This document shows positions 31,760 through 41,744 of a stretch of DNA of 64,000 bases, in pieces; within the stretch, counting starts at the first letter, position 1; every line of letters starts with the position of its first letter. The position numbers were made by a program, and so were the translations under genes. This DNA comes from Ceratopteris richardii. Taxonomy: Eukaryota; Streptophyta; Polypodiopsida; Polypodiales; Pteridaceae. Under the pieces are notes generated by a model that worked only from the letters and a program-made list of their open reading frames with translations, searched no databases and had not been told where the DNA came from. The stretch spans positions 181,984,284 through 182,048,283 of the forward strand of contig CM035420.1 in the NCBI GenBank assembly GCA_020310875.1, written 5' to 3'.

Positions 31760-32087
31760 TTTAAGTGTTTTTGCCACAATTGGAAGGATTCTTTGGGCAG
31801 TCTCTAAAGAGATGCTCCTTACCACAATACGAGCAAAATCATATTTTTGGTGGCCAACACTACACATGGATGGGAAGAATATGTCAAAAGATGTGACACC
31901 TCCCAAAAAACAAAATAGCCATTCAAGTGAGATTTCATGGCTTTGAGGTTGATGATAGGAGACAAAGTGGAGCATCGACTTAGTTGGATCCATTATCCCC
32001 CCAAAACAAGGCTCGCATGACATATAGCCATAAATTACTTGACTAAGTGGATAGAAGCAAAGGCAAATAAAAAATGGTTGCCTCACT
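31760..32087 (+). pseudogene. pol: Gypsy integrase H2C2 and core fragment
   Basis: The plus strand reads SYFWWPTLHMDGKNMSKDV, matching FWWPTLHMDAHTYVKKCDTC of gypsy A but with both Cys positions changed. Next come SIDLVGSI and, in another frame, INYLTKWIEAKANKKWL, matching integrase core LTKWVEVKATTK of gypsy A. It lies in opposite orientation to the chromovirus next to it. Confidence 0.8.
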
Positions 32088-33350
32088 ATCAGAGTACTAA
32101 ACATCCAAATCTACTAGAGACATACACTGCTCATGAGAAGATGGTTCATACAAGAAAATAGTAGTAAATGTCCATTATTCATCGTGAACAAGATTAGAAG
32201 ACTCTGTTTTAGGTGTACAGACCTCTAGAACAAGCCTTATAGCCTCTTTCTTCTTTGACTCTTTTGTAGACAATTTTGGACAAATCTTTATGAAATGATC
32301 ATTTCCCTTATAGTATTTGCAAAACTATTTCTACTTTTATGATTTCTTCTCATTGTTGTCTTCCTTCTTCAATTGTATAGCATTAGCAGATTTCTGCTTA
32401 CTAGTAGATGAGCTCCATTTACCTTTGCCCTTCTCACTAGCTAAGAAAGCTTTATCTGCAACACACATAATTGACTTGTTCTAGATTTATCTCCTCAAAT
32501 GTTAAGGAATTGGATTTCCTTTCATCATCAATCAAAGAGTAAAAGAAAAGCTCTAATATGACTCTAAAAGACCATTAAGAATAGTGTACACAAGTGAATT
32601 ATCTGGCAAGACTTCATGAATAGAGATCAACTGCTCCTTTCATCTTTGTCAAATAATTGTCCATCGAATCTCCCTCATTCATATGCTCACTCTCAGATTG
32701 GTTTTAGAGGTAAGTAACATGAGTCTCATTTATTGCCAAGTATAAAGTTTTAAGTGTATCCCAAGCATCCTTTGCTATCTTGCAAGATCAAATGTGAGGG
32801 ATAATGGCATGTTTGATAGAGAAAGCTATCAATGCATGTGCTCGAGCATCTTTTCCATCCTGATGAAGTTGCTCTATAGTATGTGCAACAAGAATCGTAA
32901 TACAAACAAGAATTTGAAGATCATCATCTTCAATGCCATCTACATCACCTTCAATAACTGCATTTGCAGGTGTACTAGGAAGTTTTTCAATATCCCGCAC
33001 AATATTCCACAAGCCCTTTGCTACCAATACATGATGCATCATATATGCCCACAATGGGTAATTAGTTCCATCCAACTTATCCTCAACAACCAACATATAG
33101 AATACATCATTGCTTTCTGCCATGGTCAGTGACTAAAAACCTATGCATAAAAATGATTGTATCTCAAAAAGTTGAACATAAACACTCAAAAGAGCTCTAC
33201 TAAACTTGTAGCAGAGTTTGAGGTGCTTGTATTGATGAACCAAAACCTATATATATGTTTGGCACAAAAGGATGAAATTGCCTACATAGTTGTTATGATA
33301 GTGCATTCGAGGGCTGAAATGAGCTCATATCAAAATTTTGACTCCACATA
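32088..33350 (-). pseudogene. gag: Copia B family gag fragment, second copy
   Basis: Tracks 38715-40040 of copia B: the frame 33123-32788 (VFYMLVVEDKLDGTNYPLWA, MMHHVLVAKGLWNIVRDIEK) is the Gag N-terminus, followed by broken gag and protease-side sequence down to 32088, and by leader sequence up to 33350. It is much more diverged and frame-broken than copia B. No LTR, PBS or pol is attached, so it is a truncated remnant. Confidence 0.88.
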
Positions 33351-34560
33351 GCATGATGAATGTAAAGTTGAAATCCTTTGTGTTCATCAAGATACCGCAA
33401 ATCATTGATGAGTGCATAGATGAGTTAGCAAACCTAGTAGCATAGAATTTAAGAGAAAATTGAATGAGCGTAGAAAATCCAATTAATGTATGATAGACTC
33501 CACTATGGTATAATGCAACACACATGTCTCCTAAAGTGAGAGACAATATAAGCTCAACCTAGTCATGGGAGGAATCCTACACAATATTTTGCAATAGAGA
33601 AGAGCTAAAAGAATCATAATATTCTAGAGTTATTATAATAGAAAATCAATGAGGTAGATGGCATCCCATCCTCTTGGATCCAAGCACCTACTTATGGATG
33701 CGTATATGAATCGACCAAATCTTATGGATTTTCCACTACAACCTTATCCATCTCAATATGTCTTTTGCAAAATTGATTGCATCCAATGTGTGAGGAAAAA
33801 AAAAACTACCTTAACATGTAGTGCTAATGAAATGTGCTACTTCAAAAGAGAATACGGATACAACCTTAATGATTATTACGACAAACATCATAGCAACCAT
33901 TATAATATCAAATTATGCCTCCTAATCAATACAATACTTTGAACTATAAAGAGAGCCTAGATGGACACAAGAGGAAAACCCATATAGCCATGGCCATTCT
34001 TTAGAATGGTTAGGAGACAATTAAGTGCCATTTCTTTTACAATTCGAGAGGAATTCCTTATGTTATATCAACATTAAGAGCATACAATCTTGAGGACCCT
34101 GCTGTAGAAGTAATGGATACCACTTCATTAGGGGATTCCCATATTTTTTAAGCAACAAATACCACCTAAAGTGGACTATTGATACTATTTAGACTATGGA
34201 AAAGACCATTTGTTTTGAGATCAAGAACCTCAAAAATATTTCGAGAAAACATGGATGAATATTACGGAAGTACACCTCAAGAGAGGATAAAGATCAAACA
34301 AGATCTATACTTTTCTAGCTAATTACTTATGCATAGGATAAAACTTTATTTAAAAAAATCCCCTTAAAATATTTATGGCTAGTATATCATTATTACCTTT
34401 ACCACCTTTAGTACCATAAATCACTTCGAAATTTCAATGGAAGTATGATGAAAAGTTGCTACTTGGAGAAGCAATTATACTCTACAGCGAGAATGGCTAG
34501 AAATATTTATTATGAAAAGCACCATATTTATGCAAAAAAAATCAAATAGAGAATATAGAC
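33351..34560. other. No recognisable gene
   Basis: The frame 33658-33942 (+, 94 codons, start MASHPLGSKHLLMDAYMNRP) lies in a weakly gag-like setting but has no motif I can name. The rest is AT-rich with stops on both strands. Confidence 0.45.
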
Positions 34561-34941
34561 TAGGATTTATAAATCCCAAAATATATGTAGCAAGAAAGGA
34601 ATAAATTCAAGAATCAAGATGGAGAAAAGAGTTCCAAGGTCACCCACCCATAAGTTAAATCTTCATCGTCAAAGATAAAAAACTTTACTCAAGGACATGT
34701 GGCTCCCAAATGAATAGGAAGCTCTACCTCTCCGAAGCATTGAGCTAGGAGCCCCCCTTGAGTTGAAAGATAGGACTCAACTCGGCACACTTCTTCCTGA
34801 AGATGTTGAACCACCAAAATACCTATGGTATTGGCAAATGTTTCTAGATCCAAAGAGATTGTAAAATTCTCCATTTTTGCTCTTCCTAGTACCATTTGAA
34901 CAAAAAAGATTGATCCAAAGATGTTTCAAAGAAGATCATAT
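34560..34941 (-). pseudogene. Gypsy-lineage relic, left part, split by copia B
   Basis: The minus-strand frame 34895-34689 (ENFTISLDLETFANTIGILV, then YLSTQGGLLAQCFGEVELPI) parallels 22420-22600 in R1 (ENYTISFN, STQEGLLAQCLGDVELPI). The sequence is cut at 34941, the target duplication CATAT of copia B, and resumes at 40397. Confidence 0.75.
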
Positions 34942-35470
34942 TGTTGGAGTTAGATGTCTGCGGAAGCACTCGAACAACACAAGGAAGAAGAAGAAGCATG
35001 AAGCAAAAACCACTGGTGGACACACGAGTGTCATAACAACCAGCCCAATCTGAGTTAGATATGTATAATCTGAGTCAGTCGTGGGCTGTATAAGCTCATA
35101 GACTATGAAAGATCTGTTAATGATTCGGCATGTGCAATTCATGATTCTCAAGCAAAATTCAGATGACCAAAGCATGCATGCCAAAGCCCTGACATAGCCT
35201 AAGAATCATGAACTGCACATGCCGAATCATTAACAGATCTTTCATAGTCTATGAGCTTATACACGCAAACAACACAAGGAAGAAGAAGAAGAAGCTTGGA
35301 GCACAAAGACACAATACTGAATGTATTACTAGAGAATGTACAAAGATAAGTAGCCCACTAGGGCAATAGGCGTATATACAAGCCGGGGGAAAAAAACCTC
35401 CTAAAGAGGGAAAAAAATGCCTCGACGGTCCTAGTGTGTTCACACACATCACTACCTAAATATATCAACA
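34942..35470 (-). repeat. Copia B 3' LTR with fold-back insert
   Basis: LTR sequence at 34942-34997 and 35265-35470 is split by a block made of copia B internal pieces: 34998-35055 copies 35942-35998, 35086-35150 is the reverse complement of about 38335-38403, and 35152-35264 is a direct copy of about 38281-38398. LTR bases CGAACAACACAAGGAAGAAG occur on both sides of the block. The LTR start (minus) is TGTTGATATA at 35470, following AGGGGGGATT. Confidence 0.92.
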
Positions 35471-35481
35471 AATCCCCCCTG
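35471..35481 (-). other. Copia B polypurine tract
   Basis: Minus-strand AGGGGGGATT directly precedes the LTR start TGTTGATATA at 35470. It sits about 65 bases after the last RNase H codons. Confidence 0.85.
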
Positions 35482-35544
35482 GGAGTGATGCGGTGAACAA
35501 GGAGCTGGCACTCATGTATAAGGAAGTGCCAAGCTATGTGGAAA

Positions 35545-36209
35545 TCACTCCACCAAAGGAAGTAAGCCCAAAGCTTTGCGGAAAGCTTCAAACTTCTCCA
35601 TAGGTAGAGCCTTCGTGAAAAGGTCTGCAATGTTTTCTTGCGTGGGCACATATGCCAAGCTGATCTCCCCAGCAGAGAACCTCTCCCTGACATAGTGATA
35701 ATGCACCTCAATGTGCTTAGTGCGAGCATGGAACACAGGGTTCCTCGCAACTCCCAATGCGCTCTGACTGTCAGTGAAGATGGTGGTGGCAGAAGACTGG
35801 CCAACACCCAAATTAGCCATAAGGCATCTGAGCCACACACACTCAACAGTCGTTGTGAAAGCTGCCCTATACTCAGCCTCACAACTGGAAGTGGCCACAG
35901 TAGGCTCTTCTTGCTCAACCAAGATATACATGAGCTACCAAGCATGAAGCAAAAACCACTAGTGGACACACGAGTGTCATAGCAACGAGCCCGATCTGAG
36001 TCAAAAAAAGCATGCAAATCTGGCGGTAGTGATCCCCCCTTGGGATAAAACAACCCAAGTAGGTGAGTACCACTCAAGTAGCGAAAGATGCGCTTAACCG
36101 CCTTCCAATGTGTGACTCCTGGGCAATGCATAAACCTGCTCATCTGTGAGACAACAAACTGAATATCTGGCCGAGTAATGCATAAGTAAATCAAGCATCC
36201 AACAACCTA
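35545..36209 (-). pseudogene. pol: Copia B RNase H
   Basis: After a TAG at 36207-36209, VVGCLIYLCITRPDIQFVVS and HWKAVKRIFRYLSGTHLLGL lead to FFDSDRARCYDTRVSTSGFC (Asp) and SCISWLSKK. A one-base loss near 35905 shifts the frame; it continues in 35931-35545 with EPTVATSSCEAEYRAA (Glu), IFTDSQSALGVARNPVFHAR (Asp), KHIEVHYHYVRERFSAGEIS and NIADLFTKALP. This completes the copia polyprotein. Confidence 0.93.
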
Positions 36210-37205
36210 CTGATAGAGAACAACATCAAATGAATCTCCAGCATCATGAAGACTCAATCGTAAACCTGTCTCCATAGGAATGGCAATAGGCTTACAGTCT
36301 TCAAGGCCAAAATGCTGCAATAATGTGTCAATATATTTTGTTTGACACAAAGCCATTCCACCATCAACTTGCATAAATTGAATGCCCAAATAGTGATGCA
36401 AATGCCCCAAATCAGACATCTCAAATGAGGCATGCAAATCAACCTTGAAATCAGCAATATGCTTCTCAATAGGACCAGTGAGCAGCATGTCATCAACATA
36501 GACAACAATGATCAGAAGCACATTATTAGCACGTTGAACATATAAGGTGCTTCCAGTTGGACTGTTCATAAAACCATGTGCAACCAGATAGGCATGTATC
36601 TTCTCATACCAAGCACGTGGTGCTTGCTTTAAACCATATAATGCCTTCTTTAACTTGCACACCTGGTTTTCATGCCCTTTCTGCACAAAGCCACGAGGCT
36701 AAAAAACATACACTTCTTCATGCAAGTCACCATTCAGAAATGCTGTTTTAATGTCCAACTGATGTACATTCCAACCATGATGGGCTGCAAGTGCACAAAT
36801 GCTCCGAACAGTAGTCATACGGCATGTAGGTGCAAAGGTCTCATCAAAATCAATGCCTCTTTCCTGCGCATAACCCTTTGCAACAAGCCTAGCCTTATAC
36901 CTGTCAATTGTACCATCAGGTTTACGCTTCAGCTTGTATACCCACTTAGAGCCAATGGCCTTCTTGCCAGGAGGCAAGTCACATAAAGACCATGTACCAT
37001 TCTTCATTATAGCATCATATTCAGATTGCATGGCAGCCATCCAATTTTCTGAATTCTGTGCTTCATCAAAAGAAACAGGCTCATTCTCATCACAGAGACT
37101 AGACGCAGCCATAGCATAGCAATCTGATGCAAAGGAGGCACTATGAGAGCCTGAACGAGTACGATATGACAAAGGTGCATCTAATTTGCTGTCACGCAAA
37201 GTCTA
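36207..37205 (-). pseudogene. pol: Copia B reverse transcriptase (RVT_2)
   Basis: Frame 37199-36699 reads [60 protein letters not shown] and QLDIKTAFLNGDLHEEVYVF, then a TAG at 36699-36701. Frame 36686-36207 reads CKLKKALYGLKQAPRAWYEK, VVYVDDMLLTG with the intact catalytic Asp pair, and HHYLGIQFMQVDGGMALCQT. Catalytic residues survive; only stops break it. Confidence 0.95.
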
Positions 37206-37745
37206 CACCAGCCATTTTGGCATAGTTTTTGCCTGCTCAATATCAGCTCTCTCATCAACAAGTGCATCATGTAAATCTGCATCAAAAATAGAATGATCTG
37301 CATCATCATATGAAACTTGCAAAGGCTGAGAAGTTGCCTCATTAGGACCAGCACTAGACTGTCCACCTGTAAAAAGAGGCATCAACATATCATACATGTC
37401 TTTGGAGCTAACAGATGTCTCCTTAGTACATGAAAGCAATGGCTGAATAGCATCTTCCACAAAGACAACATCACGGCTAACCAGAATGTGTTTAGTCTAT
37501 GGATGATATAGATGATAGCCTTTACTTTCAGAACTGTACCCAACAAAAATACATTTTACTGCCTTATCATCCAATTTTCTGCGATGTTGTTCAGGCACTA
37601 ATGCATATGCCAAACAACCAAAAACACGCAGATGAGCAACAGATGGCTTGCGGTCATGCAAAGCCTCATATGGAGTGATAGACTGCAACGCTTTAGTGGG
37701 ACACCTGTTCAGTACATATGCTGCACACATGACAGCCTCAAGCTA
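37203..37745 (-). pseudogene. pol: Copia B integrase C-terminal part and linker to RT
   Basis: MCAAYVLNRCPTKALQSITP, YEALHDRKPSVAHLRVFGCL, AYALVPEQHRRKLDDKAVKC and IFVGYSSESKGYHLYHP, then a TAG (37497-37499), are the conserved copia integrase tail. The frame 37460-37203 is the variable linker to RT and ends in another TAG. Integrase and RT sit in one polyprotein in intact relatives. Confidence 0.92.
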
Positions 37746-38606
37746 GAAACTATGTGGTAAAGCCTGACTTTTGACCATGCACCTCGCCATCTCCATGAGT
37801 GACCTGTTCTTTCGTTCAGCAACTCCATTCTGTTGAGGTGTATACGGCACTGTACACTGGTGTTTTATCCCACGTTCAGCCAGAAATGCATTAAAATCAC
37901 AAGACATATATTCCCCCCCTCGATCAGAACGGAGGGTGCCCATTTTACATGCTGACAGTTTTTCAGCCAAAACCAAAAACTGTTTAAAGCACATGAACAC
38001 TTCGGACTTTGCCTTCAATGGATATACCCATGCATGCCTGGAAAAATCATCAATGAGAGTCACGAAGTAAATGTAATTTCCAAAAGAGGGTGTCTGCATA
38101 GGACCACAGACATCACTATGTACAAGCTGCAATTTCTGCGTAGCCCGAACTGAACCATCTTTTGGAAAGGAGGAACGCTGCATTTTGCCCAAAATACAGC
38201 CTTCACATACATGTTTTCTGGGTTCCTCAAGCTTGGGCAAAGAAGACACCATATCAGATTTCTGCAGGCATAGCAAACTAGCAAAATTCAGATGACCAAA
38301 GCGTGCATGCCAAAGCTTTGCATCTGACATAGCCTGAGAATCATGAACTACACATGCCGAATCATTAACAGATCTTTCATAGTCTATGAGCTTATACAGC
38401 CCACGACATAAAATGCCAGAAGCAATAATCACATCGCCATTTGATAGATCATGAACTGTACACCTGTCATCAACAAATTTCACAACCAAACCAATCTTGG
38501 CCAATGCAGAAACTGATAACAGGTTCTTTTTGATCCCTGGCACAAATAAAGCATCTAACAATGTGAAAGAACTACCATCAGCAGTAGTCAGAATGATCTT
38601 ACCAAC
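37743..38606 (-). pseudogene. pol: Copia B integrase zinc domain and catalytic core
   Basis: The 272-codon frame 38561-37743 reads FVPGIKKNLLSVSALAKIGL, LWHARFGHLNFASLLC and HVCEGCILGKMQRSSFP (HHCC zinc site), VHSDVCGPM (Asp), YFVTLIDDFSRHAWVYPLKA, TLRSDRGGEY (Asp) and TPQQNGVAERKNRSLMEMAR (Glu), with D,D,E intact. It ends at a TAG where relatives have Trp. A TAA at 38607 separates it from protease. Confidence 0.95.
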
Positions 38607-39017
38607 TTACATAACAGGATAAGAGGAGTTGTTGGCGCATGTGACAATATTCCCTGTAGGGGCAGGCTCGAGTGAAGAGAAGAAACTGCACTGCGAGGTA
38701 ATATGTTTGGTCGCCCCACTGTCAAAGTACCAAACATCTGAGTCCACTACAGACATGCACTGCTCATGAGAAGATGGGTCAAAACTGCAAACAGTAGTAA
38801 ACGCCCATTCTTCTTCCTGCACAAGATTAGCAGACTCTGTTTTTGGTGTAGAAGCTTCTGCAACAACCATTCCAACCTCCTTTTTCTTTGCCTCTTTTGC
38901 AGCCAGTTTTGGACAGTTCTTTATGATATGATCATTCCCTTTACAGTACTTGCAAAACAATTTCTGCTTTTCTGATTTCTTCTCATCTAATATCCTGGTT
39001 CTTCGAATGTGCAACAT
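38607..39017 (-). pseudogene. gag: Copia B Gag zinc knuckle and protease
   Basis: CKYCKGNDHIIKNCP fits the canonical CX2CX4HX4C knuckle, binding genomic RNA. After an acidic/lysine spacer, VWYFDSGATKHIT has the aspartic protease DSG box. A one-base frame difference near 39000 separates it from the rest of gag, and a TAA follows NSSYPVM at 38607. Confidence 0.95.
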
Positions 39018-39810
39018 TTACAGATTTCTGCTTACTAGTAGAAGAGCTCCATTTTCCTTTGCCCTTCTGGCTAGCCAGGAAAGCTTGATCTGCAATACGC
39101 ATAATGGACCTGTTCTGCATGGACTGATCTTCCTGCAACAGAACAAAGACTAACTCCTTAAATGATATGGCATTCGGATTGCCTTTCATCATCAACCGAA
39201 GAGTAGAAGCAAAACTCTGATATGAATCAGGAAGACCATTCAGAATGGTCTGCACAAGTGAGCTATCTGGTATAACCTCATCAACAGAAATCAATTGTTT
39301 CTTTAAATCTTTGATCTTCGTTAGGAAACTGTCCATAGAATCACCTTCATTCATGTGCTCACTCTCCAACTGTTTTCGGAGGTAAGCAACACGAGCCTCA
39401 TTCCTAGCTTGGTACAATGTGGTAAGTGTATCCCAAGCATCCCTAGCTGTTCTGCAAGAGCGAATATGAGGAATGATGGCACGTTTGACAGATAAAGCTA
39501 TCAATGCACGTGCTTGGGCATCTCTGCCATCCCAACGAATTTGCTCTGTTGTAGGTGCAACAGAAACAACAGCATGAACAGGAATCTGCGAAATATCATC
39601 TTCGACACCATCTTCATCAACTCCAGCACCTGTATTTGTAGTACCTATCATTACAGGTATAACATGACATCTTTCAACACCGTGCACAATGTTCCACAAT
39701 CCTTTTGCAACCAAAACATGTCGCATCATATAAGCCCATAATGGGTAGTTGGTACCATCCAACTTATCCTCAACAGCCAACATAAGGAATACATCACTGC
39801 TTTCACCCAT
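38983..39810 (-). pseudogene. gag: Copia B Gag (UBN2-type) main body
   Basis: The 275-codon frame starts MGESSDVFLMLAVEDKLDGT and NYPLWAYMMRHVLVAKGLWN, then ARALIALSVKRAIIPHIRSC, AWDTLTTLYQARNEARVAYL and EGDSMDSFLTKIKDLKKQLI, the order of copia Gag. The ATG at 39808-39810 is the natural start, about 340 bases inside the PBS. The frame is open to 38983, where a frameshift separates the knuckle. It forms the particle shell in active relatives. Confidence 0.95.
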
Positions 39811-40148
39811 GGCCGGTGACTAAAATACCTTGATGCAAAAAATTGAATGTATCTCAAAAAGTTGAACAGAACTGCCCAGACGAGTTCTGCTAGACCTGTA
39901 GCAGACTTCGAGACGCTTAAACTGGCGAACAGAAACTGGTATATAGCTTTGGCACAAAAAGATGAAATAGCCTGCACAAGCGCTACGATAGTGCGTTCGG
40001 AGGCCGAAACGAGCTCAGATCGCGATTTCGGCACCACACAGCAAAGCTGTTTTTATCTCGAAAACACGCTGAGTATGCTCACCAAAAGTCGTGCGATTCT
40101 AAGACTGCAAACGGAGGAGTGTCGACGGTGCCCTAGATGAAGCGACGA
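39811..40148 (-). other. Copia B leader
   Basis: About 340 bases between PBS and the gag ATG with no coding motif. A fragment of it recurs next to the LTR piece at 27315-27360 and at the upper end of the gag remnant near 33130-33350. Confidence 0.7.
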
Positions 40149-40163
40149 CCCACTCTGATACCA
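40149..40163 (-). other. Copia B PBS
   Basis: The minus strand reads TGGTATCAGAGTGGG two bases after the LTR end, matching the initiator tRNA-Met site. Confidence 0.92.
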
Positions 40164-40165
40164 AT

Positions 40166-40396
40166 TGTTGGAGTTAGACGTCTGCGGAAGCACGCGAACA
40201 GCACAAGGAAGAAGAAGAAGCTTGGAGCACAAACACACAATACTGAATGTATTACTAGAGAATGTACAAAGATAAGTAGCCCATTAGGGCAATAGGCGTA
40301 TATACAAGCCGGGGGAAAAAAACCTCCTAAAGAGGGAAAAAAATGCCCCGGCGGTCCTAGTGTGTTCACACACATCACTACCTAAATATATCAACA
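40166..40396 (-). repeat. Copia B 5' LTR, 231 bp
   Basis: Minus strand starts TGTTGATATA and ends CCAACA. A TATA-like TGTATATACG lies at 40297-40306. It matches 35265-35470 and 34942-34997 of the 3' LTR with few changes. The flanking CATAT at 40397-40401 is the right TSD. Confidence 0.95.
40297..40306 (-). promoter_or_regulatory. TATA box candidate in copia B 5' LTR
   Basis: TGTATATACG on the minus strand lies in the middle of the short LTR, suitably upstream of the PBS and gag. Sequence and position only. Confidence 0.5.
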
Positions 40397-41740
40397 CATA
40401 TTGCCAGGACACTCTTGAAATGAGAAGATATCTATGTAACTTTGAATTTTTATCTTTAAAAGGCATCTCTTCTCAAAGTGCAATTACCATGAATAGGTCA
40501 TAGCCATCGACATCACAACATTCTAACATGTACTGTTCATTGACTAACACATCAAGTGTAACCAAGGTTTGCATCCATGCATATGGTATAAATTCTTTAT
40601 CATTGGAGAACCTAGGCATGTAGCCAAGATCTTTGATTGGTCTATTCAAAGGCTTGTATATGCTCTCTTTCCCTTTGTACCTACGCTTAGATTCTCGTAT
40701 GGTTGCTTTACAAACTCACAACTTTGTTTCTTTTTGCATCCAACCATGATCTTTTGAATGCACACTATGTATAGAGGTCATCTCTTCATCCTCATGAAAG
40801 GCTTTCCATTGTAGTGGAGTGATGCCTCTAAAAGAAAAGTCTTTTAGATCAATCTTTGTGGTTACACTTAAGTGTTGCAAGTATAAGTAATTAGATCCTT
40901 AATCTTGAACCACTTTGACCTATCTTTGAAAGGTCTCCCTAAGATCATTCCATAATTTCCTCTTTTTCGAACCGACAAATAGCCAATGTATGTCAAACCT
41001 AAATCCACACATCGAGAGTAGTATTTCCTCCAAAAGCCCAATAGGATGCATCTATATGTTCATCTGCTAATTGTAATTTCATTTATGTAGGCCTCAGGGA
41101 AAGCTTTTCCCATTTCTCCCAAAGTTTTTTAGTATCTATGGCCACTCTTGCACCTTAGTCTAATATTTCTTTGGTTGTGTAATCATTGTAGAGGACTAGC
41201 AAACAATGTTTCCTTTGTCCCCTTCACTTCAATCTCCAATCATATCCAATGGAATTCGCTAGAGTAGAAGTGATGTCTAAATTTGATTCTTTGTGTGGCT
41301 TCACTTGTTGGACTAGCTTTTCCCAAAGATGTGGTTTTATTTTTAGTAGCTCTTCTACGGTGAGAATTTCCAATCATCTCTGGCTTATCTTGAGAATCTC
41401 CACTCATCTGTGGCTCATCTTGACTCTTATGTTCCTACTTCTTGGGTGAGAAGACAAGCAATCCTAGATATGTGAGTTTTACTTTATCCTCCTTTGACAC
41501 TTCCCAATACAACTTTTGCTTTCTATATTTGTATATCATCAAAAATCATTTTCATGATATTTCATTGTTGCACTATGACTGAATCATGTCCTTCCTCACT
41601 AGAAGATTTGATGGTCCATACAACTAGGTCTTTTCCTACTTCAAGGTAGACTTCCTTGAGTGTAGAGTTAGCATGTAATCTGTCTACATAAAATATCCTA
41701 TTCAACATGGATTTTCCATGAGGAGTAGTGACTAACTCCT
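40397..41740 (-). pseudogene. Gypsy-lineage linker and protease relic, right part, split by copia B
   Basis: Minus-strand frames read PHGKSMLNRIFYVDRLHANS, EILTVEELLKIKPHLWEKLV, HKESNLDITSTLA, a decayed protease (YTTKEILD, stop, GARVAIDTKKLWEKW), QLADEHIDA and an equivalent of the R block (RHHSTTMESLS near 40810). The order matches gypsy A and R1/R2. Together with 34560-34941 it is one older element in which copia B landed. Confidence 0.75.
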
Positions 41741-41744
41741 CTGC

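Larger units (their letters stand above)
34942..40396 (-). mobile_element. Copia B, near full-length Ty1/copia element
   Basis: 5,455 bp with TSD CATAT at 34937-34941 and 40397-40401 (exact). On the minus strand: 5' LTR 40396-40166, PBS, gag, protease, integrase, RT, RNase H, PPT, 3' LTR 35470-34942. Protease, integrase, RT is the copia order. The LTRs differ at about five positions over about 205 comparable bases, suggesting moderate age, but the 3' LTR contains a roughly 300-bp foreign block. Six in-frame stops and two frameshifts kill the single polyprotein. Confidence 0.95.

Noticed and set aside
35249-35452. Cys/Phe-rich minus frame in the copia B LTR, and its copy at 40133-40378
   Set aside because: Both are LTR sequence; no protein-coding role is expected.
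39847-40140. 97-codon plus frame opposite copia B gag leader
   Set aside because: Antisense shadow of the leader; the related frame in the degraded copy (33157-33351) reflects shared DNA only.
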